Assembly: GCA_013400155.1 (NCBI GenBank) | Contig: VXBM01000340.1 | Span: forward strand, 235,092 to 299,091 | Reading direction: 5' to 3' | Source of the DNA: Helopsaltes ochotensis | Lineage: Eukaryota > Chordata > Aves > Passeriformes > Locustellidae | DNA: 64,000 bases | Part shown: positions 47,557-61,400 of the stretch, piece after piece | How positions within the stretch are numbered: position 1 is the stretch's first letter | How the letters are laid out: each line of letters begins with the position of its first letter | The notes under the pieces: model-generated | The model's database searches: none | Seen by the model: the letters and a program-made list of their open reading frames with translations, nothing else | Told to the model about the DNA's origin: nothing | Program-made: the position numbers and the translations under genes

Positions 47557-50500
47557 TTGAAAGAAAGACCTTTGATTTAATAGGCTAGCTCAAGAAACCC
47601 AGAAGTCCACTTAAAATGCTTGTAATGTTGGATTTCTTAAAACTCCTTGCATCCAGAGGAGTATATACAATAAAATATTAAATACATATATTGGCAGTGC
47701 ATGTCCCAGGTACGTGCTGCCTGCTTCACAACTACTCCCTGCTTACCAGCAGCAGTGGCTGCCTGTGGGAACAGCTTCATGCCCTCTGGAAGCTCATTGT
47801 GTCCTTTACTTAATGAATTTTGGGTCAGATCCTAAAATGGGTTCAGCTGAGATGTTATCATTATATTCATTCTTACATCTTGCAGTGCTTTCTTTCTTTC
47901 TTTCCTCTTAAGACATCTGAGGATGGTTTCAGAAAGACACTTATATCTTGTGGTTGCTTTCTTTAACTTGTACAAAATACAAAGCGTTTTCTTCCCGTTT
48001 TGGGCAGACAATGAACTCTGGTCTGTGCTGATTTATCAGGTGGTACTTACCAGGAGTTTAGCCAAACAGTTCCTTGCTTGATGTGTAGTATTCCACTTGA
48101 AAATTGCTTATTTTATCTCATTTCTTTTTCTCAGTTAGGTGGCTAAAGCTTCTCAAGTAGAAATAAAAGCTAGTAATTAATAAAGAAATTTCCTCATGTA
48201 CCAGAATACAGATATTTGCAGAAAGTGTTGCTATTTGTCAGATATTTGGATGGAAATAGCAACTGAATCACTAATGCAGGCAAACGAAGCAGAAACTCAT
48301 GGTCTGAATGTAAGGTCAGGACTGCTGCAGAAATAAGACAACCCATGCCTTCCTGTGAACTTCAATGACCCTTGGAGGAAGCTCTTTAGAACTCTAATAA
48401 CGTTAAAAGTAAAAATTCATCCTATCTACTTTCAGTTTCGAGAATAACATAGAAGAAGGTACCAGCTCTGTGAACAGAACCTTTGCATTTTTGCTTGGTT
48501 CGGTTTTTGTTGGGTTTTTTTCCCCTTCTTTTCCATATAATTTTTTTTTAGAAGAAACTAATGCATTTTCTGTGTCTGTAGAAACGGAACGCTTACACTG
48601 GGAGATACTTGAAGCAGTATTTCTAGCCACATGTACGTAGTGATGTGAAAGTTTGTGGGAAGGTGACATTTGGAGAACTCTTCTGAGAGCACTCAGGGTG
48701 ACAGTAGGGAATGAATAATAGAAGTGGTGCTTGCAGAGTTTTCTCTTGTGAGATTTTCCATGTCCTAGGTTATCATGTTTGATGCACTCAAAGTAGTAGT
48801 TACCTCAAGGTACCTTACAATCGGCCAAATTGTAGGTTAATCTGCTTGGGGCTTGGGGGAAAGGGGTAGGAGTAGTGGGGTGTTTATATTTAGTCAGTTG
48901 GAGAGAAAAATTTAGAAATGTAGGTTGGAATATGATTCTCATAGGTAAATGTTTGGGTTTGGAGATATTTCCTTGGTCCTGCTTGCAGTTTACAAGATGG
49001 TCTTTGTTTTCAGTATAGCCTTCAAGTGAAAGATTGTTTCACAGAACTCCTGTAAAAGCTTGAATGTAGGAAATTGGGTCTCCATGTAGAAGTCTTGGAT
49101 CTCAGACAATTTCTCAGATGAAATTCATACTGTATTTGTAGATGAAGTTAATAATTTATGTAACTGTATTGGAATTAAGCTACTTAGGGTTTCATGTGCT
49201 TATAAGGAAACTGCATGCAGAATGATGCCTTAGAGGATTAAACTCTTGATGGTGGCAATAAATAATGCAGAAAATTCAAATATTGAATGCAGAAGAGACT
49301 TCAATCAGGCAGAGCCTTGCTGGCATTTCTTTCCACACTACTCTGTTCGTATTTTTTCTACTGTTGTTCCTGAAACCAGTGGCCTCCTCTTGAGAATTTT
49401 ATCATGAGCCATATGTATGCTTTGGTGTGGTTTAAAAATCAGTACTCAACTTGAAGGCAAATTGAAAATGCAGGAGGGTGGAACCCAACAGGGTCAGGTC
49501 TCAAGTGAATCTCTGTGCATTTCACTGAACAGTTTCTACCCTGAGTTATTGTGTAAATGATAATAAAATAGTGAAAGTCCTGTGAGATTTGAAATCAATA
49601 GCCAAGAGTAGGGCTATACATCTGCTGCATTTATTTTTAATTATTTTAAAGAGGGAACTCTTTTAGAGTTAGATTTTTAGATTTTTTTATTCAGCAAATG
49701 ACACAGCTATTTTAATAAACAGTCCAGCAAGAGAGCTGTATAAAAGTATTAAGAAGAACGTGCAAAGACAAGAGTTCAAAAGCTGAAACATCAGGCAGTG
49801 ACAGAATTGGTGAAACCCTTAACTCTGTATTCTTTTGGGTTTCCTTTATAATGGAACCACTTTAACCTCCCTCAACCTGTCAGCCGTTATTGTTAGCAAC
49901 AAGAACGGGGCTCAAAGTCTGGAGTGTCTGTGTAGAAACATGAAATAGGATTATTTTGTGTTCCTAATGAGTAATCTGGGGAAAGCTTGGGTTTGTGTGA
50001 TGGGTGATGTTCCCCCACTCACACGCAGAGACTTTGGTAGCACAGTTTCTGACTTTTTAGTAAGTTTATGTCTTCAGAACCTCTTTACTCTGTACCTGTA
50101 GGGGTAGAACTGTTGGCTAGGATTTAGAAAACACTATAAAAAAATGGATCATTGCATCAGGAGATGGCAGCCATGGGAATGTAGAAACCATGTAGAAACA
50201 TCCCTTCCCTGGTGTCCCAGCCTTGTCAGTGCCCTCCTCAGGGGATGTAAGCTCTTTTTTCTTCCACCATGTGGGCAGGCCTCAGGGAAAGCCCTGTGCT
50301 TCTGTGCAGGACTTAAAGAGGCAAGCTGCAAGTGTACCAGAGCATTTTGTTTGTGATGGCAAATGCTTGAACAGGTAGTCAGTTAACAGGGTAGAGCTGT
50401 CTGCAACTGCCATGGAAGATTCTGTCTACGCTATGCTATGGATACAAGAGGACTCATGGCTTTAATTTGGTGAGGGAAAGTTTTCTGTTCTCTCTGAAGA

Positions 50501-53500
50501 ATGACATTGGCAGAAAAGCCAAGGGACAAATTCTAGGCACTTTACAGCAAAATACTATTTGACTCTGTTTGTTTTATAGAATTAAAAACCAGAGTATTCT
50601 TTTTCAGTGGTAGAAGTTGAGGAGATTGGGTACTGTTAGAGTTTAAAAACATGTATTTTGCACAAGAATGCTGAAGTAACAAGTAAAAATGAGACTATTC
50701 AGAAGCAGTGTTATGAGAAAAGTGTCTGAAATAAAACTGCAGGAATATGCAGAAAAGAAATTAAATGCCAGGTTGCTGTGAAAGATGGACTATTCCTGCT
50801 CCTGGGAAGAGAATTTTTAAGGATTCTAAAATTATAGACTGACAATTCCTTATACAAAGAAGACAATTTTTAAATTTTATTCATAAAACTGAAAGTGAGA
50901 TTTGCATTGGAAATAGCTTGAAAGCTTTTCATCTTAATTTGAATCATAGGATCCTTTGCAGGAGTTAGTCATAGCAGAAGCTCTTTTGAGCAGGTCAATG
51001 TAGAAGCAAATTCCGAGGCTCTATAACTGGGAAAGATATGTAGTGGCAGTTTATCAGCTACAAGCAAAAGCAGCAAGGGGTAAAAAGATGCCTTGGCAGT
51101 TTAGTTGAAGCTCTATATTTGAGTTGAAGTACTGTTTGTTTTTCAAGAACCAAAATATGATCTAGACTTGGAACAAGGATGCTATTCCATCCAGTGCCGG
51201 TGGGCTTACTGAATGACAGCACTCTAAAAGAGCAGAACAGCCTTTTAAACAAATAATTGTGATGATGATGAGACCACTTTGAGAGCCTTAGAGCTGTTGT
51301 AAACCAGTGGAAATTGTGCCACGGAGTTCAAGCAATACAGTCTGTTGTGAAATTGCTGTACACAGAGCATGAGGCGATCAATGGAGCTGCGGCATTTCTT
51401 CCCAAGGGAAAGAGCTCTCCAAAGTCAAGCAACTGAGAATGGAACGAAATGCCAGTCACATGAAAGGTGTGAGAGCTGGAATCAAAGCAGGCTTTTCAGA
51501 CAGAGCCCAGACACAATGGCAGAGGAAGAAGGTTTGCAGCTGCTTTTGTGCATGTTCCAAGAATGCAGACAGTGGAAATGCTTTTAGGGTTCTTTGTGCA
51601 GAAGGGAGCATGTGGGAAACTTGAAGAGCCAATGGAGGGTAAACCTTCAAAGACAAACACTGTCAGGCAGATTCCAGTGCCTCTAAGTTTTGTGCTGTTC
51701 AGAAAAACTGTAAGATTCATGGGAGCAAGGTTACTACAGCATTTGAGTTATAAGGACCATGTTATTTTTTAATTTGCCTCCCAAGTAACAAACCCATACT
51801 AGCTATGTAAGTTAGTCTAGTGTTCCATGACTGCAGTAAGTGCCCAAGTCCAGGGAGATGTGAGAATCCAGGTGTGCTGATTCTTGTGTCAGTGGCTAGG
51901 TAGTGATTTCACCTGTTGATAGAAGAGTCACTGGAAATGGTCTGAGATCCAGTGTGGTGCGTGTTTTGAAGGCCCATTATTGTCAGTGTTTCCAATTAGA
52001 TATTACAGAACACTCCTGTACATCCTTACAGTCTATGATGCACCTGCAAATTGAGGGTCTACTCTGTGCTTGTCCATCCTGTAGTCAGCATACTTGATAA
52101 AAACTTTTTAAAACATTAAGGGATAATTGCAGTTGAGTAGCTTGGATCATAGAAATGCTATATTTGATATTTCCCTGTGGACTGTTCAGCACAGCAAGAA
52201 CTACACAGGACGTTCGATGAGGAGAAGGACCTAAAAGAGGGCCTTTTGTTTATTCTTTCTTTGTTAAATAGACCTCAGGTCCATGCCAGGGATTGGATGA
52301 GAAGGTGAACACCTCTCATCTCCACTGGCCCAGCTGACGGTCAGTCAGTACAATTTGCATCCAAAGGCATGTGATATTTACTAATGCATTCCCCAAACAA
52401 ATCTTATCTTACAGATAACACCAGCGTGGGAAAGGCAAAGCACTACTTAAACATTGAGGATTCTGACTCCATTCTAAAAGCTAAGAAACACATCAGAAAG
52501 GCTGCAGAAATCAGGGCAACATTTCCCCCCTCAATCTATCTAATTCGTAAGCATGTTAAAAGTGGTTGTCTTATGTGTAGATTTAGATGCCTCACCCCAC
52601 AAATCAGCTCTAAATTCAATTAAAATCCTGCTATTCTAGTTAGGCTCCAAGTAGCAGGACACAAGGACACTGCATGACCCAGCTGATATACAATAATGTG
52701 AAGATGGTACAAGGGGATTACTTGACCACACCCTCAGTACTACAGAACTCCAAGCATCTCAGTTCAGTCAGTTTCAGCTCAGTATTATTTATACCTGTTT
52801 CTCCCCCTTTTGCTTTCTCATATTTTCACTTCCTTATCGCTGTCAATGTCTGACATTAACCTGCATGTGCACTCAGAATCACTGGGGCAGAAATATTCAA
52901 CATGTTGATTGTAGAACACATTCCAGTATTACAGCAGGGACATGGATGCCAGGATAATCAAAATTTGAGAGGTGCAAGTACAGAATTCCTTCTCTACTTA
53001 AATTAAAAAAAAAAAAAATCTCCTTTAGCGTTTTTTGTTAGAAATTATTGACTGCTACGTAGGCTGAAAGCTTGATTCAGTGTTCTTTGCTGAGAAAATT
53101 ACAGCAAGTTATCTCACCATCTGTGATGCTCATGTGGATTCTTCAGAGGAATGGCACAGTTGTTATCAATCAAATTGCTTTATCAAACAGACCTCTGCAC
53201 TCTGCACTATCAGAAGAGTGTGTTCACAGGACAAAATAGAGAAAAATTATGTAATGTATTACTCTCCTCTATTTCTTTTTAAGATGCTTGGCTGCTTGAT
53301 TTACTGCTGTCCAGGAAGGCATGTTTGCTGAATTCATTTGTGCAAAACACTTGAGATGCACATTCTGCACAATGCCCTCAGAAAATGCTTTCACTCTGCA
53401 GTGCCCTCCAGCAGTCGTACAAATCAGAAATGTAAGTCTGTAGGTTGTAATCCTTTAAGACAGCTTTCTCAATCTTCTGGGCTGAAGTATAATCAGACAG

Positions 53501-56500
53501 CATTTCTAGAACATGCCAAACCAATCAGGAGCAGACATTTTTCCTACACATTAGATAGGCTTTTTCAAGATGCTATCATTAAAATCTTACACCAAAATGT
53601 TAATTGAACAGTATCAGATTCTTGCACGCCTGCATCTCTTTTCCATTCTTAAAATTGAGTTTAGTAATAGAAATGTTTCTCAAGCCAGCTAGCCAATGTC
53701 TGAGAATACAGAACAGTTGTCTCTAGTGAATTTTCTCTGTTTTTCTTTCATTAATTAAATATTCGACATTGTAGCATCCTCATTTCTCACTTGTTTGAAC
53801 TGGATCAGCTTCCATTCTCAGAACATTTCGTTGCACCAATTCATTCTAATCACACTGCTGCCTTGAGCATGTATTTAATCGCATCCCTGGGAATAGAAGC
53901 TGTGTAGTTCTATCTACATGCCTTGTACATCCCCAAATTTCAGAACTTTGTTGTTGTGGTTGTTTTGTTTTGTTTTTTTTTCACCTCCACCCCATCCCTG
54001 GGTTTTTGTATAAGCCTCCCATGCACATGAACCTCATGGAATATATTTTGCTCTTCATCTCTAGTGAGATGCCAGCATAGCAAGATTTTTGTCTACTAAT
54101 CAGTTTGTAACTTTAACCATTGATATAAAAATAACACAGTCCAATTAAGATCTGTGACTTCCTGTATCTGTAGTATATGCATCTTTCAGCCTCTCATTTA
54201 GTTAATGGGATTTAAAAACCTCAATTTTTTGTTAATCTTGAACTGAATTCTTTTAAGTGATGAAAAGCAGAAATAGTTCAATTGGCATAAATACATCACG
54301 TTAGCTGGAGTGTGTGAAAGAAAATGAGGCTCTGTCAGTGCAGTGTGATTGTGGAACTGTTGTCATACGTGATTTAACAAATATTTGCATTTTCCAGCTT
54401 GGTTGCATTAAAGTATCTTCTGAGTGAATTTGAGGTAAATGTGTATAATGGCACTTGGGGTTCTTCTGACTTTAGCTGGTCATGTCTGATGAGCTGCTGA
54501 AAGAATTTTAGAATTTCTTTACACTGCTGATATTTGAGTAAGCAAGTTTTTCTCCATGTGTAGTGATTTCATGTGCATTTTATCCTCTTTATACTCTTCT
54601 TCTCCCCTGCTCTCTGTTTCTGTACTCTGGACATGCAAGATGGCAAACAATCTGTCAAGTCTGGAGCTATATGCATGTGCTGGCCAGCCAGCAAAATGTC
54701 AAGTAGAATGTTGAATAGCTGAGTTGTGCCTATCTGACCTCAAGTGTGGGTGCTGCTGGTTTTTTCTCTTGGGAATTCAATTAAGTCTGAGACAAAAGAC
54801 CAGCCTAGCACTCTCTATCATTTTGTGATATATATATATCTCAAAATTTGCAAGTGGATATTAACTATGGGCAGAAAGAAGGGATAGCAGACAGATAAGC
54901 TGCCTTTAAATTATAACCAAAAAACCTTTCTGTCCACAACCAATAAAAAAAGCCCCCCACTACCCCAAACCCCTAATGTTAGTATGTTTTCAGTACAGAG
55001 TTCTTGTATTTAAGATGTTTACTGCCTGTAGTTCTTACTTTTCATCTAACAGTGAACTACTTAATGCTTATATGCTTCCAACAAATGGAACTAAAATTGT
55101 GTAACATGCACTCATTTTTGGCAACAGTTCAAGAAAAATTCTTTTTGCCTTGCAAGGATTAAATTCTCTCTTAGTTGCTTTAAAATGTTCTGCTGGCCAT
55201 GCTGCTCTGTATAGTTACTGCAGCGAATCTCTGCATGGTCCTGGATTTGTTGTAGAATTTACTAAAGCCAGCAGTATCCAGAATTAGAGTATTTCAGCCT
55301 ACTTTATTAAGTAAGTCCCTAAGAGTTTTTGTTGTTAAATTTTACTTAAGTACTACAAAAAAAAATATTTGACACTCTGAGTTGGATCCTGTCTTACTGG
55401 TCCTATGAAATGAGGACTGTCAAGAAATGCCTGGGAGGAACAGGTAGAGCTATGATAGAGGTAGGATGTTCTTTGTTATCCTCAAGTTTGAAGGTAAATA
55501 AGAAAAATCCATGCTTTAAAAGCTGTTCAGTCTGTCCTTACTTACCATGTATTTTAAAATGGTGCTGTGCAAGCCCACAAGGAACTACCTGGAACAGTCA
55601 CAACTGAAGTTTAGACAGCCATATTTATGTGCCTGTTTGTCTTTCTGTCCAGTCCTCTGCTCCAAATAACTTCTGCATTTCCTGATTGTCTCAGAGCTAC
55701 TCACATTCCCCTAAGTTTTGTGAGAAAGAACCTTTTTCTCACAGAACGTCCAATGGAAGTTGAGGATCCAAAGCAAGCTCTCAAGGCTGAGGAAAGGCAG
55801 GCAAAGCTGAGCTGTAATATGCACTCTACATACTCTGCCTGGCAGCAGCTGCCAGTTAATCAATGCATATATAATTTGTTAATAACTGCAGTGTATGTGG
55901 TCTCTGGCTTGGGGAGAGTGTCTTAGAGGACATATTTTCATTGTTTCCATTATTCATGGAACATCTTGTAGTGCTAAATGATATACAAGCAGCAGGAAGA
56001 TGGAAAACTCATCTCTGTTTGATCATAAACTGCAGAAACCTCTAGGGACTAATGAGTGTATTGCTGCTTCGTGCTCTCACCGAGGCCCAATGACAAACAG
56101 AACTTCCACAGCCAGATGCAGATGAGAAATCATCCATCTGTACTCTGACTATCTTTGATCTGACATTACAATTAGGTAATTGCAAAGGGTGAGCAGTGTA
56201 TGTGGGCACTCACATGCACACGCATACAAGGGTATCTCAGCTCTGGTGCTTGTTTCTTTAATTCACAGTCCACAGGAAACTGCAAGGATGTCTTACTTCC
56301 ATTAGTAACGTTATCATTGCTGTTATATTCTGGACAAATGCACTGTTTGTAGTGATAGGAAATCTTTCCCCTGAGACTCTCCTGTTTAAATATCCTCATT
56401 TTGTTTGAAATAAAAGACACTTTAAGTTTCATTTTTCCTTTACTTCTGCCTCCTTCAGATGTTAAAGAATAAGGTATCGTACTAATTTTGCTTGTAGGAA

Positions 56501-57194
56501 TTCATTCCACTCTCATAGGACCATAAATGCGTTGTAAAGTGCATGTGTTGAGGGGTGGGGGGAGTATCCTCCTTTGTTCTCTTTGTCACTGTACCAAACG
56601 GTTCTGCTCCCAGAGAATGGAACGTTATGCCTACAATATTTTTATTACACTACCTATAAAAGACAAGCCATGAAAACAGTGCACCAGGAAGGTACAAGAT
56701 CAGAATAAGGGCCAGTTGTTTTACAGCAGCTGTGCTGCTATCCTACACCTTTTAGGTCTGTTTTCCAGCTCTCCTACCACTTATGCTTCTGTTGAAAAAT
56801 GACCTAGGGAACAAACCTGTATGGTCAGCTCTGGATGATCAAAGCAGGAGAAAAATCAAAGAAAAAGCAATGAGTTTAAAAGAAAGGGATGGAAAGGGGG
56901 AGATATGGATAATGAGTTTCTTAACCTCATCTGCAAGCCCCAGTTTTAAATTTCTTTATACTGAGCAGGAGAAGTGGGCTATCAGCAATATGTGGCTTTT
57001 ACTGGAACAGTCTCTAGTGAGCTCAGATGTCTCTCAGAAGTTAGGAGAAATTTTCTGTTTCTTTTGACAGATTTGCATCAGATTTCTGTAGTAGGTGCTT
57101 GCTGCACCTGCAGATTCCTACACGCAGGCAGGCTCCTGGAGTCACTGTGTGCTGCCAGTGGAAGCTGGACAGAGACTGATCTTGCCCCCCAGCA
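47557..57194. other. Unique non-coding DNA
   Basis: No gene, RNA gene or clear mobile element was recognised in about 9.6 kb. Simple tracts include TTTC units at 47885-47905, A13 near 53009-53021, T/G-rich DNA near 53945-53975 and TA repeats near 54830-54840. Open frames up to about 99 codons (55627-55926) show no domain I know. Confidence 0.5.
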
Positions 57195-57830
57195 GGTAGT
57201 GCTCTTCAATAGCTTCACAAATGAATGATTTGGACACAGGACTGGAAGGGATGCTGAGCAGGTTTGCATAGGATACAAAACTGGGAGGAGCTGTTGACTC
57301 CCTTGAAGGCAGGGAGGCCATGCAGAGAGACCATAACAAATTAGAGGGCTGGGAAATCACTGACCATGTAAGGTTCAACAAGAAAAGGTACTGGATTCTG
57401 CACCTGGGATGGGGAAACCCTGGATGTATGGGGAATGAGAGGCTGGAGAGCAGGGCCGGGGAAAAGGACCTGGGGGTCCTGGTCTGTGGCAAGTTGAACA
57501 TGAGCCAGCAGTGCCCTGGCAGCCAGGAGGGCCAAGCGTGTCCTGGGGCCATCAGGCCCAGCACGGCCGGCCGGGCGAGGGAGGGGATTGTCCCCCTGCT
57601 CTGCACTGGGACGGCCTGACCCTCAGTGCTGGGGGGCAGTTTTGGGTGCCACAGTGCAAAAAGGACATTAAACTGTTAAAGTGTCCAAAGGAAGGCACGA
57701 GGAAGTTGAAGGGCTTGAGGGGAAGCCCTGTGAGGGGCGGCTGCGGTGGCTTTGTTTGTTCAGCCTGGAGAAGGGGAGACTGAGGGCAGAGCTCACTGCA
57801 GTCACAAATTCCTTGTGAGGGGAAGAGGAG
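57195..57830 (+). mobile_element. CR1 LINE, 5' segment (split by an LTR)
   Basis: Sense-strand CR1 starting within ORF2 (CTCTTCAATAGCTTCACAAATG, about 57202 on) and passing through GGTTCAACAAG (57371 on), AAAAGGACCTGGGGGTCCTGG (57463 on), GAACATGAGCCAGCAG and the TTCAGCCTGGAGAAGGGGAG block. It breaks at GGGGAAGAGGAG (57830), where an LTR is inserted, and resumes at 58132. The missing 5' part is normal for CR1. Confidence 0.9.
57320..57783 (+). pseudogene. Remnant of CR1 ORF2 (reverse transcriptase C-terminus)
   Basis: Frame 57320-57619 encodes RFNKKRYWILHLG and EKDLGVLVCGKLNMSQQC, hallmarks of the C-terminal part of CR1 ORF2. The homology then shifts to the frame covering 57511-57783, which has QFWVPQCKKDIKLLK, so at least one frameshift lies near 57620. 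The endonuclease and the catalytic reverse-transcriptase core are absent. This is a dead fragment of about 150 codons. Confidence 0.85.
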
Positions 57831-58125
57831 TGTTGATATCAGACACGGAATGGACCACACTCGCACGCTGAGATGTCTAAGGCAAAAGAAGAAATGCTTT
57901 TATTTACAAAACCTGGACATTTATAGAATTCCAAAAGTGACCATGGATTGGAAGATGAAGTTGCCACCTCTCCAACCACACTGGTCAAACCAGTCCATCA
58001 ACTCTCTCCTCCTCCATGAAAGTATGAAAAACAACTTATTATTTACATAAATGTACGTGAGAAACTCCATTAGAAAAATGTAAACATCAGAAAGCTTAGG
58101 AGAACTTGAGAAGAATAGGGCGACG
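57831..58125 (-). mobile_element. Solo LTR of a class II-like retrovirus inside CR1
   Basis: A 295-bp insertion interrupts the CR1. GAGGAG at 57825-57830 and again at 58126-58131 is an exact 6-bp target-site duplication; removing the insert and one duplication restores the CR1 landmark sequence. On the minus strand the LTR ends in ATCAACA. Its start reads CGTCGCCC, where TG would be expected. It has a TATA-like box (TATAAAT, 57925-57919) followed only about 14 bp later by AATAAA (57904-57899), so the poly(A) signal lies in U3 and R is short, as in alpha- and betaretrovirus-like LTRs. The 6-bp duplication agrees with class II. No internal viral genes are present. Confidence 0.85.
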
Positions 58126-58131
58126 GAGGAG

Positions 58132-58438
58132 GGGCAGGCACTGATCCATGTGGTGACCAGTGAGAGGACCTGAGGGAATGGCCTGAAGTTGGGCCAGAGG
58201 AGGTTTAGGTTGGATTTTAGAAAAAGGTTCTTCACCCAGAGGGTGGTTGGGCAGTGGACCAGCTCCCCAGGGCAGTGGTCACAGCACCAAGCCTGGCAGA
58301 GCTCAAGAAGTATTTGGACAACACTCTTAGGCACGTGATGTGAGTCTTGGAGATGGTCTTGTGCAGGGTCAGGAGTTGGACTTAATGATCTTTCTGGGTC
58401 CCTTCCACCTCAACATACCCTCTGATTCTGTGATTTCG
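58132..58438 (+). mobile_element. CR1 LINE, 3' segment (split by an LTR)
   Basis: Continuation of the CR1 from 57195-57830: GTGGTGACCAGTGAGAGGAC (58150 on), GGAGGTTTAGGTTGGATTTT, AAGGTTCTTCACCCAGAGGG, GGACAACACTCTTAGGCACG and a tail with GGAGTTGGACTTAATGATCT and GGTCCCTTCCACCTCAACAT, ending in a decayed GATTCTGTGATTTC octamer repeat. These are ordered 3'-UTR landmarks of an avian CR1. Confidence 0.92.
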
Positions 58439-61400
58439 TCTCAAAAAGAAACCGTGCAACAAATAAAAGGCATTTTCAGACACTTTTGTCTCTTTATGTT
58501 GCTTGCTCTCCATTCATCTCTTGGTGCCTCATGCTTAATAGCCTTGCTAATAAAAAAAGAAAATCAATTTCACTTCACTAGATTTCCCAGAGAGATAGCA
58601 GAAAGTGTTATTGGTGGAATTTATTCTTGAAACTTTGTTATAAAAGAACTCCAGGCCTTACTGAGTGCTGCACCAAATACTTCTTACAGGGGATCAAGGG
58701 CCATGCGGTGAGGTCCTTCTTCCTGTGACCCTCTGGTGCGAAAATTTCGTTTGAATTCAGCACATTTAGCATCTGCTAAATAGTTCTTCAGAAACACACA
58801 GTATTTCCCTGAGAGAAAGTGTTCTTGCTTGGTGCTGTAAAATGTCATAGAATTATAGCTAAGGCAGTGGTGTTTATCATGTTGTGTTACTCAATGTGCA
58901 CTATGTAGGAGTTTGAGGAGTGGGAAGAAGGTTCTTTTCCTTTGTTCCAGCCTTTTCTTGTTTAGTCACAATATTGTAAATGTACATCTAGTGAGTTTGA
59001 TCTTTCCTGAGGCCTTGGGAAGCATGGTTTTAGGTTTCTTGGTTCAGTGATCTGCTTTTGTTGTGCACGGTGTCGGTGTTAAAAGCCTAGATGTTACAAA
59101 CAACACGTACAGCAGAACAGCACTTCCCATCTGCCCCTGCTTACAGGGTGTTCTGGGAGTCTCTGTGCATGGGAAACTATTCTGTCCTCTCTTCAGTGTT
59201 TGAAACAGAACATTTTGGTAGGCTCTCAGTATATCCTAAAGAGGTTTTACAGGTAAGAGCTCCATCCATCAACGTGGAAAACGTTTTACAATTTATTAGA
59301 CAGTTCAGTGTGATGTAGTTTATCAGAAGGCACAGGGACTAATTTCTGTTGAAAATTTACATGTGAATACAAGATTCTAATCTAGATTACGTCCCATTAA
59401 TTGTTTGGTGGGTGCTATTCTGCCATAAAGACCTTATAATTACATTTTTAAGCCTAGGACCCGGGAATCAGAGATATGTTTGGAAGATATCTAATCCAAA
59501 ATCTGTAGAAATTGATTTGTCATGATGGAAAGGTAAGGAAAAATAGCAAAATCATACTTAAGTTTTGTATTCATCTTCCTTGCTGTATGCATTCACTGCT
59601 AGCTGCCGCTTAGGGTTAAATATTTGCCCGAGGCTGTACAGTTTTCCAGCAGAATAGGTGACAAATTAAATGGGTTGTAAGATACGTTCTTTAAGCGAGG
59701 CTCTATTATTTGAGTGGCACAGTCCTTCTCACCTTGAACTTTTGAAATTCAGAAATTTTTTACTTATATCCACTTCTAGCTTGTGGTCATGTTAAGCAAT
59801 AATACAGGCTATATATAACAACAGCAATCTACTTTGATCCTTTTTTCTTCTCTCCCTTCTTGCAACCCTCCAGGGTGCTGGAGTTTCCATAAGATGATGT
59901 ATTCCTAGTTAGAATTTAAGTCTAGCAACTGGAAGTTCAAGGTTCGCATCTGCTCGGAATAATATTCCTGGACTATTGCCTATTAATTATTCTCTTACAA
60001 AAGCTTTGCAAGCAAGTATCATGGGTCAGGATGATTTAAACTTCCTTGAAATTAATCTAATTAATAGATAATTTTACCATTGTACTTTCAAAAAGATGAT
60101 AAAGTTCAACAATAATGGACTCTACTATGGATTTTTTTTATCTACTAATATCATTATAGATCAAATTTGGTGATCAAATTAAATCATAGATGGGTATTAA
60201 AAACCTTTGATGAAATAGTAATTTTTTAAAAATCTCATTCCAGTACTGTTATAATGTGCTGCTTAGCTGGAATGAATTAAATGAATCAAACTGAACTTAT
60301 TCATTATTAGACAACAGCATAATTAAAAAAAGAAAAAAAAATCAAATTTTGCTTTCTTAAGGTCACTACCTTACCTGGTTTGATTCTTAGAGTATTCAAA
60401 ACATTTTGAACTGCTTTGCATTTTGAATTTGTACCTTTGTGGACTATTACTGTATCTTTTTTTTTTCCCTCTGATGCCATTTTTAATGGGCTTTTAGTTC
60501 AGCTTATTGAGCAAATCATTTACCCCTTTGTAATAGAATAACAACATTTTCCCCTAGTCAGCAGTGTTGCCTGCTGTGGTCTGCCTTTGCTGCAGGTGGC
60601 TAAGGGAGTCTTTTAAGTAAGGCCTTTATTTTTTTCATGGTGCAGACTTGATTCTCTAACTTAGCTTGTGTGCCACACTGGGTTTGGGGTGTTTTTGCCT
60701 CACAGTTGATTAGTCAAAACTTCTCTGATTCTCCTTCCTCCTCAGTCTCTGTGCAGTAAAATAGTCCAGTAATTTATCCATTTTTTTCTATGTATTAATA
60801 TCTATGTATATAATTTCTATGTATTATATCTATCCTGTTTTCAGGGAAGACAGAGAAAACTCAGAGAATTTAAACCAATGCAGAGCTTTGCTATAAGTTT
60901 TGGTATTCTTTGGATCACCAAAGGCAAGCACTTTGGGTGTATGAGAGAAACTACATTACTTCTCCATTTCTGAGTGTCCAATAACAACAAGAAAAGAGAG
61001 AAGTGAAGGATGAGCAGCAAATGTCTTGCTGTACTTACTGTTATTTTATCACCCCCAGTTTTATGATATCACAAAATCTCTTTTTCCTTTCACTTTAAAG
61101 GGTTATGTCAGCTGCTGTCTCTTTGAGGTGACAGTACAGGGCTTTTAGGAGATGACAGTTTTAGTGTAGAAAGGCAGAAGGGTGAAATAAAATGTTTGTA
61201 ACCCTAATAGCTTACTTCATCCTCTAATGCTTTGTACACTTCTACTCTTCACTGGACAATATATGACATGGGTAGTACAATCTTGGTCAAAGTTTCAGAG
61301 GTTGAATCATTTACTGTCAAAATTTCTCTTACCTCTGTTTAAAGCCATAGTGAATGTAAAGTGACCTGGTTGTGGCAGGTTTTCTGTCATGGTACAGCCT

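Noticed and set aside
57142..57606. 154-codon minus-strand open frame.
   Set aside because: It is antisense to CR1 ORF2 remnants and simply mirrors them.
59946..59962. AAGGTTCGCATCTGC recalls a tRNA B box.
   Set aside because: No A box or cloverleaf at the right distance.
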